DNA of 64,000 nucleotides from Bacilli bacterium (GCA_017468925.1 JAFUHI010000009.1:506357-570356); one strand, 5' to 3'. Shown: positions 18,369 to 27,370, numbered from the stretch's first letter. Translations and numbers: made by a program. The notes: generated by a model from the letters alone, not told the origin.

Positions 18369-20043
18369 AGACAATTATGAGAGATGGCTAAAAAAAGCCA
18401 CGCTTGACCCATCATTGGTTGAAGAACTAGAAAAGATGGGCGAAGATACGATTTATGAATCGTTCTATCGCGAACTGGAATTCGGCACCGGAGGGCTTAG
18501 AGGCGTTATCGGAGCGGGCACCAACAGAATGAACGTCTACACCGTTATGGGGGCGACCCAAGGATTAGCCAATTACATCCTTTCGAAAAACAAGACGAAT
18601 CCTAAAGCCGCGATAAGCTTTGATTCAAGAATCAAATCGGATTTGTTTGCCAAAATATCCGCGATGGTTTTATCGGCAAATGGAATCCACGCCTATATCT
18701 ATAAAGAATTGATGCCTACCCCTTGCCTATCTTTCGCAGTAAGAGAACTTGGGTGCGATGCAGGCATCATGGTCACCGCCAGCCACAACCCAAGCAAATA
18801 CAATGGCTATAAGGTCTATGGGCCAGATGGATGCCAAATAACGAATGAGGCCGCGGATGCAATTCTTGCCTCGATTAGATCGATCGACGTATTCGAAGAT
18901 GTGAAGATCGAAAAATATGAAGAAGCGGAGGCAAAAGGGCTTATCTCCACCATAAGAGATGAGGTGTATGAGAAATTCCTCAATCATGTTTTGAATGAAT
19001 CCGTTACCAAAGGCAAAAAGATAGATAAATCCGCCAAAATAATCTATACACCGCTTCATGGAACTGGTTTGAAGCCTGTGACTGATATCCTCGCTTTAGC
19101 GGGATTCACAAACGTCTCAATCGTCAAAGAACAAGAATTGCCAGATGGATATTTCACTACCTGCCCATATCCAAACCCAGAGATAAGGGAAGCGATGCAA
19201 TTGGGCATTGAATATGCCACAAAAGAAAATGCTGATTTATTAATCGCCACCGATCCCGATTGCGATAGGGTTGGAATCGCTGTGAAAAACAAGAAAGGCG
19301 AATTCACTTTATTGACTGGAAACGAAACGGGCTCCCTTTTAATCGATTTCATCATAAAGATGAGAGAAGAGACAAAGACAATGCCAGTAGATCCAGTTAT
19401 GGTCAAAACCATAGTCACAACACCGCTCGCAGAAGATATTGCCACCAAACATGGGGTAAAAACAATCAATGTTTTGACTGGATTTAAATACATCGGTGAG
19501 CAGATCGCAGCCTTAGAGAAAGCAGGACATCCCGAATCATATATCCTTGGGTTTGAAGAAAGCTATGGCTATTTAACCGGCACATATGTTAGAGATAAAG
19601 ATGCGGTGGATGGCTCTTTACTAATCGCTGAGATGTTTGCCTATTATAAGGAAAGAGGTATCTCTCTCCTTGATAGATTAGAGGAACTATATAAAGAATA
19701 TGGCCATTACAGCGCAAAACTCCTTACCTATCAATTTGAAGGGGCGGATGGCCTATTAACCATGAAGAAATTGATGGAGAAAACAAGGAATGGAGAATTC
19801 TCCACCAAAGAGGAAATCGTCTCCAAAATCGATTATCTCCCTGGCGTGGATGGCCTTCCAAAAGCAGATGTTTTGAAATTCTCCCTTGCTTCGGGCGTCT
19901 CCTTCATCGTCCGCCCATCGGGAACTGAGCCGAAACTAAAGATATACCTCTTCGCCAAAGGCGAATCGAAAGAAGCAAATGAGAAGATGTTCGATTCGAT
20001 AAAGAAGGAAATCGAAAAGGTTGGCAAATCGCTAATTGGTTAA
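18352..20043 (+). CDS. pgcA: Phosphoglucomutase/phosphomannomutase (alpha-D-phosphohexomutase)
   Basis: A 563-residue cytoplasmic enzyme with all four family landmarks: the phosphoserine loop TASHNPSKYNG near residue 143, the metal loop DPDCDRVGIA near 304, the sugar-specificity loop GFEESYGYL near 403 and the phosphate loop RPSGTEPKLKIYL near 522. Length matches Bacillus PgcA-type enzymes that interconvert glucose-1-phosphate and glucose-6-phosphate (or the mannose equivalents). An AAAGGAG SD lies within the NUDIX gene. In this organism it could receive mannose-1-phosphate from GH130 phosphorolysis. That connection is inferred. Confidence 0.93.
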   Translation: MEKAIKDNYERWLKKATLDPSLVEELEKMGEDTIYESFYRELEFGTGGLRGVIGAGTNRMNVYTVMGATQGLANYILSKNKTNPKAAISFDSRIKSDLFAKISAMVLSANGIHAYIYKELMPTPCLSFAVRELGCDAGIMVTASHNPSKYNGYKVYGPDGCQITNEAADAILASIRSIDVFEDVKIEKYEEAEAKGLISTIRDEVYEKFLNHVLNESVTKGKKIDKSAKIIYTPLHGTGLKPVTDILALAGFTNVSIVKEQELPDGYFTTCPYPNPEIREAMQLGIEYATKENADLLIATDPDCDRVGIAVKNKKGEFTLLTGNETGSLLIDFIIKMREETKTMPVDPVMVKTIVTTPLAEDIATKHGVKTINVLTGFKYIGEQIAALEKAGHPESYILGFEESYGYLTGTYVRDKDAVDGSLLIAEMFAYYKERGISLLDRLEELYKEYGHYSAKLLTYQFEGADGLLTMKKLMEKTRNGEFSTKEEIVSKIDYLPGVDGLPKADVLKFSLASGVSFIVRPSGTEPKLKIYLFAKGESKEANEKMFDSIKKEIEKVGKSLIG

Positions 20044-20045
20044 AC

Positions 20046-20075
20046 AAAAAATCTCCGTCCGCGGAGATTTTTATT
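20046..20075. terminator. Bidirectional terminator between converging genes
   Basis: ATCTCCG (20051-20057) and CGGAGAT (20062-20068) form a perfect 7-bp stem with a 4-nt loop, an A-tract on the left and a T-tract on the right. It serves both pgcA (+) and the MscS gene (-). Confidence 0.85.
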
Positions 20076-20077
20076 AA

Positions 20078-21037
20078 TTATTCGCCTTTATCGTGCTTGA
20101 ATATTACAAGCGGCTCATTGCCGGATATTCCATGCTCGTCCATCACGTATTTGAATTCGCGGTTCAATGTTCTTTCGACTTGGAATATATCCTCTTCGAA
20201 GCATTCTGCTGCATATAGCAAGCACATGCCGTTTGAATCAATTTGGGATATTCCTTTATAAGTTATATCACCGATGGAGTAGGGGATATGCTCCTTGATA
20301 ATGGGGAGATTTTCCTCGAAGATCCTTTCGACTTCTTTTAGGTTCTCGCTACTAGCGACGTAGACCTTTATCATCGCAAGAGATTTTAGGTTAGTTAAGT
20401 TTATGATCGATTTGATTTCGGCGTTGTTGATTATTTTGATATTCCCACCGATATCTTGGATTTCGGTCGTTCTTAAGGTTACGTTTTTGACTTTGCCTCT
20501 CCATCCGTCGATTACGACGATATCGCCGATTAGATATTCGCCTTCGACCGCGATGAAGATGCCCGCTAAGATGTCGCTAATAAGGCTTTGGGCGCTTAGA
20601 CCGATGATGAGGGTGATGATTCCAGCGGATATCATCAAGGCGTAGACATTCACGCCGAATGTGGCGAGGATCCAGAAGACGCAGGCAATGATTATCACCC
20701 ATTTGATGATGCTCAAGATGATTTTGAAGATGGTCTTACCTTTATCGGTAATGCCGATATTAATTCTTGATAGGAGTTTGACAATCCAGACTCCTAGAAG
20801 CATTAACCCTGCAATTTCCACCGCGATTACAACCTTTGGCACAAAACCAAGAATGTTGTTCAATGTGGTGTTGACATCAGGATCGCTAACAAGCGTTCTT
20901 GGAGTCGCGGGGTTGAAGAAGGAATTGATATTCTCCCTGAAAATGAAGGCAACTACCAAGGCTCCGATAAGAAGAGTCATTAGGAAATAATGGATTATCT
21001 CCCTTCCGATTTTGAATTTGATTTTCTTCTGTGCCAT
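20078..21037 (-). CDS. MscS-family mechanosensitive ion channel
   Basis: A 319-residue membrane protein with an N-terminal helix (about 14-32), two more helices (about 65-85 and 105-128) and the pore helix with the MscS signature (AGIITLIIGLSAQSLISDIL then EYLIGDIVVIDGWRGKV, about 138-185). The soluble beta and alpha/beta C-terminal domain follows. The role is release of osmolytes on hypo-osmotic shock. A strong AAAGGAGG SD precedes the ATG. It converges with pgcA and its 5' side abuts the decayed coding region at 21050-21221. Confidence 0.92.
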   Translation of the reverse strand: MAQKKIKFKIGREIIHYFLMTLLIGALVVAFIFRENINSFFNPATPRTLVSDPDVNTTLNNILGFVPKVVIAVEIAGLMLLGVWIVKLLSRINIGITDKGKTIFKIILSIIKWVIIIACVFWILATFGVNVYALMISAGIITLIIGLSAQSLISDILAGIFIAVEGEYLIGDIVVIDGWRGKVKNVTLRTTEIQDIGGNIKIINNAEIKSIINLTNLKSLAMIKVYVASSENLKEVERIFEENLPIIKEHIPYSIGDITYKGISQIDSNGMCLLYAAECFEEDIFQVERTLNREFKYVMDEHGISGNEPLVIFKHDKGE

Positions 21038-21049
21038 ATTTTTCCTCCT

Positions 21050-21221
21050 TTTGTTTGGAATTGAATGTTTTGGTCGCTAATAGATATTTGGTTGGGGTAT
21101 AGACATTCACCACAAGCGAATCACCGCTGCTAGGGTCTAATGCATCGAAGGTGGTATTGGAATCTGTTATTTCTATATCGCTAGGTTCATAGTCCCCAGG
21201 CCTTAATTATAGTAGTAACCA
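21050..21221 (-). pseudogene. Decayed 3' continuation of the Ser-rich protein gene
   Basis: Directly after the stop of the 21222-21710 gene, the same minus-strand frame passes two stops (TAG, TAA) and then reads protein-like sequence (RPGDYEPSDIEITDS, then FDALDPSSGDSLVVNV). The intervening bases read sensibly in the +1 frame (NITDYSGYYYN). One extra A in the AAAA run near 21240 and one lost base near 21202 would restore a single frame. This suggests two compensating indels, or a true loss of the C-terminus. Confidence 0.4.
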
Positions 21222-21710
21222 CTATAATCTGTAATGTTTTAAAGGGTTATTTAACGTTATTTTGTCTTTCAATACCCATCCGTCATCTTGGATATCGAAA
21301 TCAACCGAAAAAAGAGCAACGCTCTTTGATGAAGAGGAAATAGACTCACTCAAAGAAGACGAAATATATTCCGAAGATGATGAGGTTATAGTTATAGAGG
21401 AAATAGAAGAAGTTGAGATGATGGATGAAGAGGACGAATCACTAGATGAGACAATCGAGACACTAGAGGAAGAAATTGAAGATGAAGAGGAGGAACTGGA
21501 AGAAGTTGTCACTATTCCAGTAATCCCTGCAATACTCACTCCTGTTGCGCCAACCACGACTGCAACCTTGGTTATCGCCGAAGCTTTTTTGACCTTTTTG
21601 TTTCTTGGTGTAGGAAGCACCTTGTTTGGCTCAAAATCAAAAGATTCATCCTTTTTGGGATTTATCTGGCTTTCGTTGTTCTCTTCGCCATAGCGATTAG
21701 GTTCGTCCAT
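21222..21710 (-). CDS. Ser-rich membrane-anchored protein, probably truncated
   Basis: A 162-residue protein: a charged N-terminal cytoplasmic part (1-43), one membrane segment (about 46-69, VAVVVGATGVSIAGITGIVTT) and an extracellular tract of nearly pure serine with Ile, Val and Thr (about 70-128), then a short beta-like end. The Ser tract resembles linkers seen in lipoproteins of this window. The C-terminus appears lost by frameshift, since downstream sequence still looks coding. Function is unknown. It is divergent from the lipoprotein gene at 21833. Confidence 0.5.
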   Translation of the reverse strand: MDEPNRYGEENNESQINPKKDESFDFEPNKVLPTPRNKKVKKASAITKVAVVVGATGVSIAGITGIVTTSSSSSSSSSISSSSVSIVSSSDSSSSSIISTSSISSITITSSSSEYISSSLSESISSSSKSVALFSVDFDIQDDGWVLKDKITLNNPLKHYRL

Positions 21711-21795
21711 ATATTCCTATTTAATAATAACACTATCAAATAACTTTGATAAAACTATGGCTATGAAGGTTTCGGTTTTTGTTATCGATTTCGTA

Positions 21796-21804
21796 TGGTA
21801 TAAT
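21796..21804 (+). promoter_or_regulatory. Extended -10 promoter element
   Basis: TGG-TATAAT (21796-21804) is a textbook extended -10 with no good -35 at 17 bp. It lies 28 nt before the ATG of the lipoprotein gene at 21833, which has an AGGAG SD. Confidence 0.6.
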
Positions 21805-21832
21805 ATATTCTCAACAAAAAAGGAGAAAAAAA

Positions 21833-23257
21833 ATGAAAAGTAGACTCATATTGTTAGCTACAGTTCTTGCGACCGCTTCATTAAGTGGGTGTGGCGGAAG
21901 TGGAAGCAAAATCAATGTCGATATCCCTGGGGGAGGAACAGTCCGTGATTTGAAAGGGGACGAGGAAGCCCTGGCGGATTTCGGTAAAATGTTGGGAGGC
22001 GCAACCCTTCCTGAGCTCGACAAAGCTCCGAAGACTGGATTGACGCTAAAAGGCGCATTAGAAGTTCCAAATGTGTTTGTTGACATCAATAGCGAGGTAG
22101 ATCCTGAAAATGCCGTGAATGCCAAGCTTTCAGTCAAAGATTTGGACCTTGGAGCGACAGTCTCAGCCAAAGGAACTGACATAGTTGATCGTTATGGAGA
22201 CGCCGTAACAGTCGGTGCTATGAAAGGCCATGGTTCAGGCAAAATCAATGGAGAAGTGGGCAAAAACGGTAATCAACTTCTAAAAGTCGATGCCGGTTTA
22301 TCTGGTGTCGATTTCTTCTTTGCCACCAATGAATTCGACGATCTATTCATCGAAGTCAGCAACGGGGCAAATATTTCTATAACCGCTGCTCTTCCTGGTT
22401 TGGCCAAAGGTTCGCTCAACTTTGAACTTACCGACGCCATCAAATGGGCAAACATCCAAGAAAGGCCAGAGGTTCCGGAGGATTCTTCAGGCGAATCAAG
22501 TTCGGAAGCAACTTCTGAAGCAATTTCTGAAGCAACATCGGAAGAATCATCGTCTTCGGTCGACCCAGATACACCAGAGGCTCCTGAAGGAAATCTGCCA
22601 GATATGATCGTTGGTCTTTTGGGATTGCTTGCCACCCAAAACCCAGATGCCTTGTTATTCAAGACATATGATGATGGCAGCAAGGCTTTGAAAGTCACAT
22701 TAAACAAAGATACTTTGATCTCTTTGTTCCGCAACGATCCTGAACCTGAGATTGAACTTCCTGATTCAAGCTTTGGTGAATTTGGCGAAAGCGTCGCTTC
22801 CTTGCTTGAGGTTTCATCGTCTGCAACTTCAGAGCCAGAAGGCGATATTAACTTCAATGGAATGCCTATATTTATCAATAAATTCGATGCCTCGCTTGCT
22901 TTAACATTTGATGCGGATTTGCGTGTCACTAATATGTCTTTGTCTCTTGATGCTGACGCCAACACCAAATCAACACACGAATATGTGTATTCGGTTTCCG
23001 AAACCTCGACAAGCCTTGATAGCGAATCGAGCCTCACATCGGTCGAACCAGAGAAAGCGACTCTCAATTCATCGGTCAAACTGACAGCCTCTGCCAAAGC
23101 CAGCCTTGGATTTAGCTATGACACATTTGAAGTTGCCATCCCTTCATCGGCCGAAGGATATGAATTATTCGTGGATGAAAGCCCTGCATTCATCGCTGAT
23201 TTGTCTTCTGCCTTCAAAGGTGTGGGACAAGCCTTGTTTGGCTTAATTGCCATGTAA
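21833..23257 (+). CDS. Lipoprotein of unknown function with Ser/Glu-rich linker
   Basis: A 474-residue lipoprotein (lipobox SLSGC, Cys19). I chose the ATG at 21833 because it follows AAAGGAG by 7 nt and begins a proper signal peptide. The frame is open 54 bp further upstream. Two beta-rich halves (about 45-215 and 255-470) are separated by an acidic Ser-rich linker (GESSSEATSEAISEATSEE) whose DNA has near-repeats of a GAAGCAACTTCT-like unit. No family is recognised. The alternation of LxLxL patterns suggests a lipid- or ligand-binding beta fold, but that is speculation. Confidence 0.7.
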   Translation: MKSRLILLATVLATASLSGCGGSGSKINVDIPGGGTVRDLKGDEEALADFGKMLGGATLPELDKAPKTGLTLKGALEVPNVFVDINSEVDPENAVNAKLSVKDLDLGATVSAKGTDIVDRYGDAVTVGAMKGHGSGKINGEVGKNGNQLLKVDAGLSGVDFFFATNEFDDLFIEVSNGANISITAALPGLAKGSLNFELTDAIKWANIQERPEVPEDSSGESSSEATSEAISEATSEESSSSVDPDTPEAPEGNLPDMIVGLLGLLATQNPDALLFKTYDDGSKALKVTLNKDTLISLFRNDPEPEIELPDSSFGEFGESVASLLEVSSSATSEPEGDINFNGMPIFINKFDASLALTFDADLRVTNMSLSLDADANTKSTHEYVYSVSETSTSLDSESSLTSVEPEKATLNSSVKLTASAKASLGFSYDTFEVAIPSSAEGYELFVDESPAFIADLSSAFKGVGQALFGLIAM

Positions 23258-23287
23258 TCAATTATTAAGCAAAAAGCCTTGACTTGT

Positions 23288-23445
23288 TGAACTGAACCCC
23301 ATTTAGTTCACAGGTTGAAAAAAGCCTCTTAGCGTAGAATAAACGTTAGGAGGTTTTTTACATGGCGAGCAAAGGCCAAAAATTTAGGAGTTATTCTGCT
23401 GAATTAAAACAAACAATACTCAGAGAGTATTTTGATGGGGCCGAA
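23288..23445 (+). mobile_element. Remnant of an IS3-family (IS150-like) insertion sequence, left end only
   Basis: TGAACTGAACCCC at 23288-23300 looks like an IS3-family terminal repeat. It is followed by a leader with an AGGAGG SD and an ATG at 23362 opening the first ~27 codons of an OrfA-type transposase (GQKFRSYSAELKQTILREY). The helix-turn-helix and all of OrfB are missing. The frame then runs into antisense of a DUF1016 remnant. The element is dead. Confidence 0.7.
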
Positions 23446-23662
23446 ACCACTTTATCCCAATTGTTTTCTAGGCATTTATTCGCATGCCATTCTCTTTTTA
23501 AAGGATCGCCAATTCTTTCAACTAATATAGAATATGTGTCCAAGGCAATTTTGCCAACGGCATTGGCAAATTTGATAAATCACGATATGTCTCATAAAAT
23601 TTTCTCATTCTAGCGAGATTTCTTGTCGAAAATCCTGTTGCATCAGGAAAATCGATTTTTAA
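23443..23662 (-). pseudogene. DUF1016 (YhcG-like PDDEXK nuclease) N-terminal domain remnant
   Basis: Read on the minus strand, bases 23662 to about 23530 give FPDATGFSTRNLARMRKFYE and then LPWTHILY. This matches the DUF1016 N-terminal signature (GFS..NL..MR.FY ... W.H). After a frameshift it continues ILVERIGDPLKREWHANK then CLENNWDKVVS. It has no start, two frames and no nuclease domain. DUF1016 genes usually travel with restriction-modification systems, so one was probably lost here beside tRNA-Leu. Confidence 0.6.
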
Positions 23663-23766
23663 AGCCAGCAACCCAGCAGTAATAAAAATATGCATGAAAC
23701 AATTAAAACATCCCTTTAAAAATGAAAAAGGACTGATATTTTGCTATCAATCCCATTGCTTCAATA

Positions 23767-23851
23767 TGGTGCGGGAAACCAGAGTTGAACTGGCACTGGT
23801 TGCCCAATACGCCCCTCAAACGTACGCGTCTACCAATTCCGCCATTCCCGC
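23767..23851 (-). tRNA. tRNA-Leu (anticodon GAG)
   Basis: The reverse strand folds as a complete class II tRNA: acceptor GCGGGAA/TTCCCGC, D-arm with GGTAGA, anticodon stem TACGT/GCGTA with loop TTGAGGG (anticodon GAG), a variable arm and T-arm GCCAG-TTCAACT-CTGGT. The CCA end is encoded (23767-23769). A TATAAT lies about 10 bp upstream of the 5' end (23862-23867, minus strand). Confidence 0.93.
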
Positions 23852-23897
23852 AGCGAGGATAATTATATTAATTTAATCGAACTTAATCAAATAAAAA

Positions 23898-25427
23898 TTA
23901 ATGAGGCATGAATTGAAGGACTAGAAGTTCGGCAATTGCGAAATAAATCAATAGGCTTGCAACGTCGACCAAGGTGGTGAGAAGAGGCTGAGCTATGACG
24001 GCGGGGTCTTTCTTTATAGCCGCTACACCCAAAGGAAGCATGACTGCAATCAATTTGCTAACTATGGTGGTGATGAATAGAGTTCCGGATACAATCGCGG
24101 ATATCTTTATGGCATGCAAGAAGAATTCAGGAGTCCAACATAAACCGTTCCAAATAGTGGGGGTGATTTCATTCCCGTCGATGATTACATCAGTCAATGA
24201 ATTGTGGACAATGCCAGTATATTGCTCAATTGTGAACCATAGACAGGCGAAAATGGCTATGAAAGCGGATATGATAATCGCTGATTTTAATTCTTTGAAA
24301 ACGACTTTCCAGAAATCCTTTGGGGTGAATTCCCTTAAAGCTAAGCCTCTAATCATCAAAGCGATGGTTTGGCCTCCAGCATTGCCTCCTGTATCCATCA
24401 AAACCGGCAAGAAGGCCGATAGAATAGGAAGCAAGGCGATTTGGTCTTGGAAAATAGAAAGAACCATCGAAGAGAAAGTGCCTAATATTATCAAGATGAT
24501 TATCCAAGGGACGCATTTCTTAGCCATAGAGACGGAAGATGTCTCCAAATAAGAATCTTCAAGAGCGCTGACCGCGTGCATCTTTTCGATGTCTTCATTA
24601 GCTTCTTGGACCACGACATCGACAGCGTCATCGACTGTGACTATACCAATAAGGCATTCATCATCGTTGACAATAGCTACAGCGTTCAAATCGTAACGGC
24701 GAATGGTGTTAGCGACTTCCTCTTTGTCGGTATTGACATAGCAATATGGTGCGCTTCGATCCATGATATCCGATAATTTCTGGTCATCATCCGACCAAAT
24801 AAGATCGTCCAAGGCGACGGTGCCTACGAATTTCCTTTTGTCGTTCCTTACGAAAATCGTATATACAGTCTCGGCTTCTTTACCCTTTTTGCGGATGGTG
24901 TCGATTGTCTGCTTGACCGATGAACTTTCCTTGAATTCAAGGAATTGGGTGGTCATGATGGCGCCTGCAGAATCATCTTTGTATTTAAGAAGTTTATTTA
25001 TATCTTCCCTGGTGTCTTTATCCGCCGCGGCCAAAACCTTGCTTGCTAGGTTAGCAGGCATGTCTCCTACCGTATCGGTTAAGTCATCTGGTTCCTGGGA
25101 ATTGACGAGTTTCACCAATTCCTTGTTGGTCATCGCGGAGACAAGCTCCTCTTTCTTGGTTTGGCTTAGCTCATCGAACAATGGGGCGGTGACGCTGCTT
25201 TCAGCCTCGCGGAATAAGAAGATGAGCTGCTCTATCTCTAGCTCTTCGCAGGCTTCGGCGATATCGATATCAGGGACAGTCTCAAAAACGGCTCTTAAGC
25301 CTTTTCTGTCTCGATTCGTGATTAGAGAAGATAATTCTTCGCTGGATACGCGGTTGACGACAGCCTCTTCGCTAGATGTCTCTTCCTCTTCGGAGGCGAC
25401 TATTTCCTTCTCTTCTTCCTGCTCCAT
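23898..25427 (-). CDS. mgtE: MgtE-type magnesium transporter
   Basis: A 509-residue protein with the full MgtE layout: an acidic N-terminal extension, an MgtE N helical domain (about 30-160), two CBS domains (about 160-285, with GIVTVDDAVDVV) and five membrane helices (about 310-505) containing the selectivity motif PVLMDTGGNAGGQ. The cytoplasmic N and CBS domains sense Mg2+ and gate the channel. AGGAG precedes the ATG. The 90 bp upstream are too short for an M-box riboswitch. The first ~30 residues are unusually Glu/Ser-rich. Confidence 0.95.
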   Translation of the reverse strand: MEQEEEKEIVASEEEETSSEEAVVNRVSSEELSSLITNRDRKGLRAVFETVPDIDIAEACEELEIEQLIFLFREAESSVTAPLFDELSQTKKEELVSAMTNKELVKLVNSQEPDDLTDTVGDMPANLASKVLAAADKDTREDINKLLKYKDDSAGAIMTTQFLEFKESSSVKQTIDTIRKKGKEAETVYTIFVRNDKRKFVGTVALDDLIWSDDDQKLSDIMDRSAPYCYVNTDKEEVANTIRRYDLNAVAIVNDDECLIGIVTVDDAVDVVVQEANEDIEKMHAVSALEDSYLETSSVSMAKKCVPWIIILIILGTFSSMVLSIFQDQIALLPILSAFLPVLMDTGGNAGGQTIALMIRGLALREFTPKDFWKVVFKELKSAIIISAFIAIFACLWFTIEQYTGIVHNSLTDVIIDGNEITPTIWNGLCWTPEFFLHAIKISAIVSGTLFITTIVSKLIAVMLPLGVAAIKKDPAVIAQPLLTTLVDVASLLIYFAIAELLVLQFMPH

Positions 25428-25520
25428 TTTTTCTCCTAGAGAAAGTTTAAACTTATAATTTGCAAAAATGGTAGAAAAATTTTCATAAATGTTACACTTT
25501 TAATGTATATTAAGTGATAT

Positions 25521-26453
25521 ATGGAATGGTATTGGATATTTCTTATAGTGATATCGTCTCTAGTAGGCCTGTATGTTTTGTATGTTGTTTCATATGGGAT
25601 AAGCATGTATTTCTTCGTGTCTCATCCTAGGAAAAGGATGCGTTCAATCCAATTTCTAAGAGACGATGAAGGAAGCGAGAAGAAGAGGTTTCTTGATGAT
25701 TATGACGCTTCTTGGAAAAAGGAACCATTCACTTTCGTAGGTTATAAAGGATACGAACTATACGCTGAATTTATTCCTGGCGAAACTGAAACAAATAAGT
25801 ATGTCATATGCACGCATGGGTATACGGTGAACCATATTGCCTCAGTCAAATATGCAAATATTTTCAAGAAACTTGGTTATAACATCATCATTTACGATGA
25901 TAGAGGGCATGGCAACAACAAGAAAAAAGGCATCACGATGGGGATGAATGAATCGAAAGATCTTCTTTGCCTCATCAATTATGTCTATGACCGTTTTGGA
26001 AATGATATCTATCTAGGCCTCCATGGGGAAAGCATGGGCTCATCCACAAGCTTATTCGTTCTAAAATATGGAGTCAAAGTGAAATTCGTTGTATCCGATT
26101 GCGGATACGCGAATTGCAAGGAATTCTTTTTGAATACAATGAAGAAGAAATACAAAATCCCTGCGCTTTCCGTCAGAATCGCTAACATAGTCGCGTTATT
26201 TTGTTCCCATGCCCAATATTTCAAAGTGAGGCCGGACCTCGCCGTAAAAGAAAGAAAAGATGTCCCAATTTGTTTCTTTCACGGAGAAGAAGACGCCTTT
26301 ATTCCGAAATATAATTCCGATGTGTTGTTCGCCTCCGCATCTGGATATAAGGAACTTCATCAGATACCAGAGGCCAAGCATTGCCAATCTATTGTGGTGG
26401 ATAGGGTTAGATATTTTGAGATAGTGAAAAGCTTTTTGAGCAAAATAGATTAA
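25521..26453 (+). CDS. Membrane-anchored alpha/beta hydrolase (YqkD/BAAT-like)
   Basis: A 310-residue protein with an N-terminal membrane anchor (about 3-32) and an alpha/beta-hydrolase domain. The oxyanion strand is CTHGYTVNHI, the nucleophile elbow GESMGS (Ser about 172), the acid in HGEEDAFIP (Asp about 257) and the catalytic histidine in EAKHCQS (His about 290). Such proteins are serine hydrolases of unknown substrate acting at the membrane. No SD is apparent. TATATT lies 9 nt before the ATG, so a very short leader is possible. Confidence 0.82.
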   Translation: MEWYWIFLIVISSLVGLYVLYVVSYGISMYFFVSHPRKRMRSIQFLRDDEGSEKKRFLDDYDASWKKEPFTFVGYKGYELYAEFIPGETETNKYVICTHGYTVNHIASVKYANIFKKLGYNIIIYDDRGHGNNKKKGITMGMNESKDLLCLINYVYDRFGNDIYLGLHGESMGSSTSLFVLKYGVKVKFVVSDCGYANCKEFFLNTMKKKYKIPALSVRIANIVALFCSHAQYFKVRPDLAVKERKDVPICFFHGEEDAFIPKYNSDVLFASASGYKELHQIPEAKHCQSIVVDRVRYFEIVKSFLSKID

Positions 26454-26504
26454 ATCGTTTTATTAATGGGATATAATAATCCCGGTCTATAGGAGAAATA
26501 CAAT

Positions 26505-27101
26505 ATGGAAAAGAAAATCTTAGTGGAGACAAGCGCTCGCCACGTCCACGTAACACAGGAAACACTCGAAGTCCTATTTGGTAAAGGGCATCAATTAGAA
26601 GCGAGGAAAATGCTTTCTCAGCCAGGTCAATTCGCCTCGACTGATAAAGTCACCGTCTTAGGATTCAACAAGAAAGATCCTAATGGCCCAAGACCTTCAT
26701 TAGCCTTCTCGATTCTTGGCCCAGTCAGAAAAGAAAACCAAGTGGAAGTATCTTTCACCGACGCTAGAACATTAGGCATCTCCGCCCCAGTTAGAGAAAG
26801 CGGAGACATCAAAGGAAGCGCCAAATGCACGATTGTCGGCCCATGCGGCGAAGTCGATTTGGAAGAAGGGGTAATCGTTGCGAAGCGTCATATCCATATG
26901 ACACCGGAGGATGCAAAAGAATTCGGTGTTGAAAATGGACAAATAGTCAAAGTCTTAGTCAAAACAAACGGCAGAACCACCATCTTTGATGATACAGTAA
27001 TCAGGGTAAGCGAGAAGTATGCTTTGGCGATGCATATCGACACCGATGAATGCAATGCCGCCGCAGCTTTTGGCGAGGTATATGGAGAAATAGTCAAATA
27101 A
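26505..27101 (+). CDS. pduL: PduL-type phosphate propanoyl/acetyltransferase
   Basis: A 198-residue protein with two tandem PTAC domains and the zinc-binding histidines of PduL: SARHVHV (residues about 10-16), KRHIHMTP (about 126-133) and AMHIDTDECNAA near 175. It interconverts acyl-CoA and acyl-phosphate. Where no classical Pta is present, PduL serves acetate fermentation, and that role is inferred here. No microcompartment genes are nearby and no N-terminal encapsulation peptide is visible. An AGGAG SD precedes the ATG. The promoter region has TATAAT embedded in the inverted repeat GGGAT-N6-ATCCC (26468-26483). Confidence 0.9.
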   Translation: MEKKILVETSARHVHVTQETLEVLFGKGHQLEARKMLSQPGQFASTDKVTVLGFNKKDPNGPRPSLAFSILGPVRKENQVEVSFTDARTLGISAPVRESGDIKGSAKCTIVGPCGEVDLEEGVIVAKRHIHMTPEDAKEFGVENGQIVKVLVKTNGRTTIFDDTVIRVSEKYALAMHIDTDECNAAAAFGEVYGEIVK

Positions 27102-27370
27102 TGGAGAAAACATTCTCTTTTCGCCCGAGTAACGTCTGCGCTAGGGAAATCAAAGTCACATATGAAACAGATACGCATGTGATAACGAATATCTCTTTCC
27201 TTGGGGGATGCGCAGGCAATACCCAAGGAGTCGCTAGATTATCAGTGGGGAAAACATTAGAGGAAGTATCTTCGTCTCTTTCTGGGATAAAATGCCCAGG
27301 ATCTAGAACAAGAAACACCTCTTGTCCCGACCAATTATCAATCGCAATCCAGCAAGAAATAGGCAGGTAA
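27101..27370 (+). CDS. TSCPD domain protein (TIGR03905 type)
   Basis: An 89-residue soluble protein. I chose the ATG at 27101, whose A is the last base of the pduL stop (TAATG), so translation is coupled; the frame is open further upstream inside pduL. It contains the TSCPD signature near the C-terminus (RNTSCPDQLSIAI) and GGCAGNTQGVARL in the middle. TSCPD domains also occur at the C-terminus of some ribonucleotide reductases. As stand-alone small proteins their role is unknown. The four cysteines suggest metal binding, which is inferred. Confidence 0.85.
   Translation: MEKTFSFRPSNVCAREIKVTYETDTHVITNISFLGGCAGNTQGVARLSVGKTLEEVSSSLSGIKCPGSRTRNTSCPDQLSIAIQQEIGR

Noticed and set aside
21262..21693. 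A 143-codon plus-strand frame rich in Glu/Asp
   Set aside because: It is the antisense of the poly-Ser tract in the minus-strand gene. The acidic composition is a by-product, and there is no SD.
22273..23097. A 274-codon minus-strand frame inside the lipoprotein gene
   Set aside because: The plus-strand frame has a signal peptide, promoter and SD, while the antisense one has none and no recognisable motif.
24763..25458. A 231-codon plus-strand frame over mgtE
   Set aside because: It is a shadow of the well-supported MgtE gene, caused by low-stop antisense composition.
25428..25520. Possible M-box riboswitch upstream of mgtE
   Set aside because: The intergenic region is only about 93 bp and A+T-rich, with no M-box helices.
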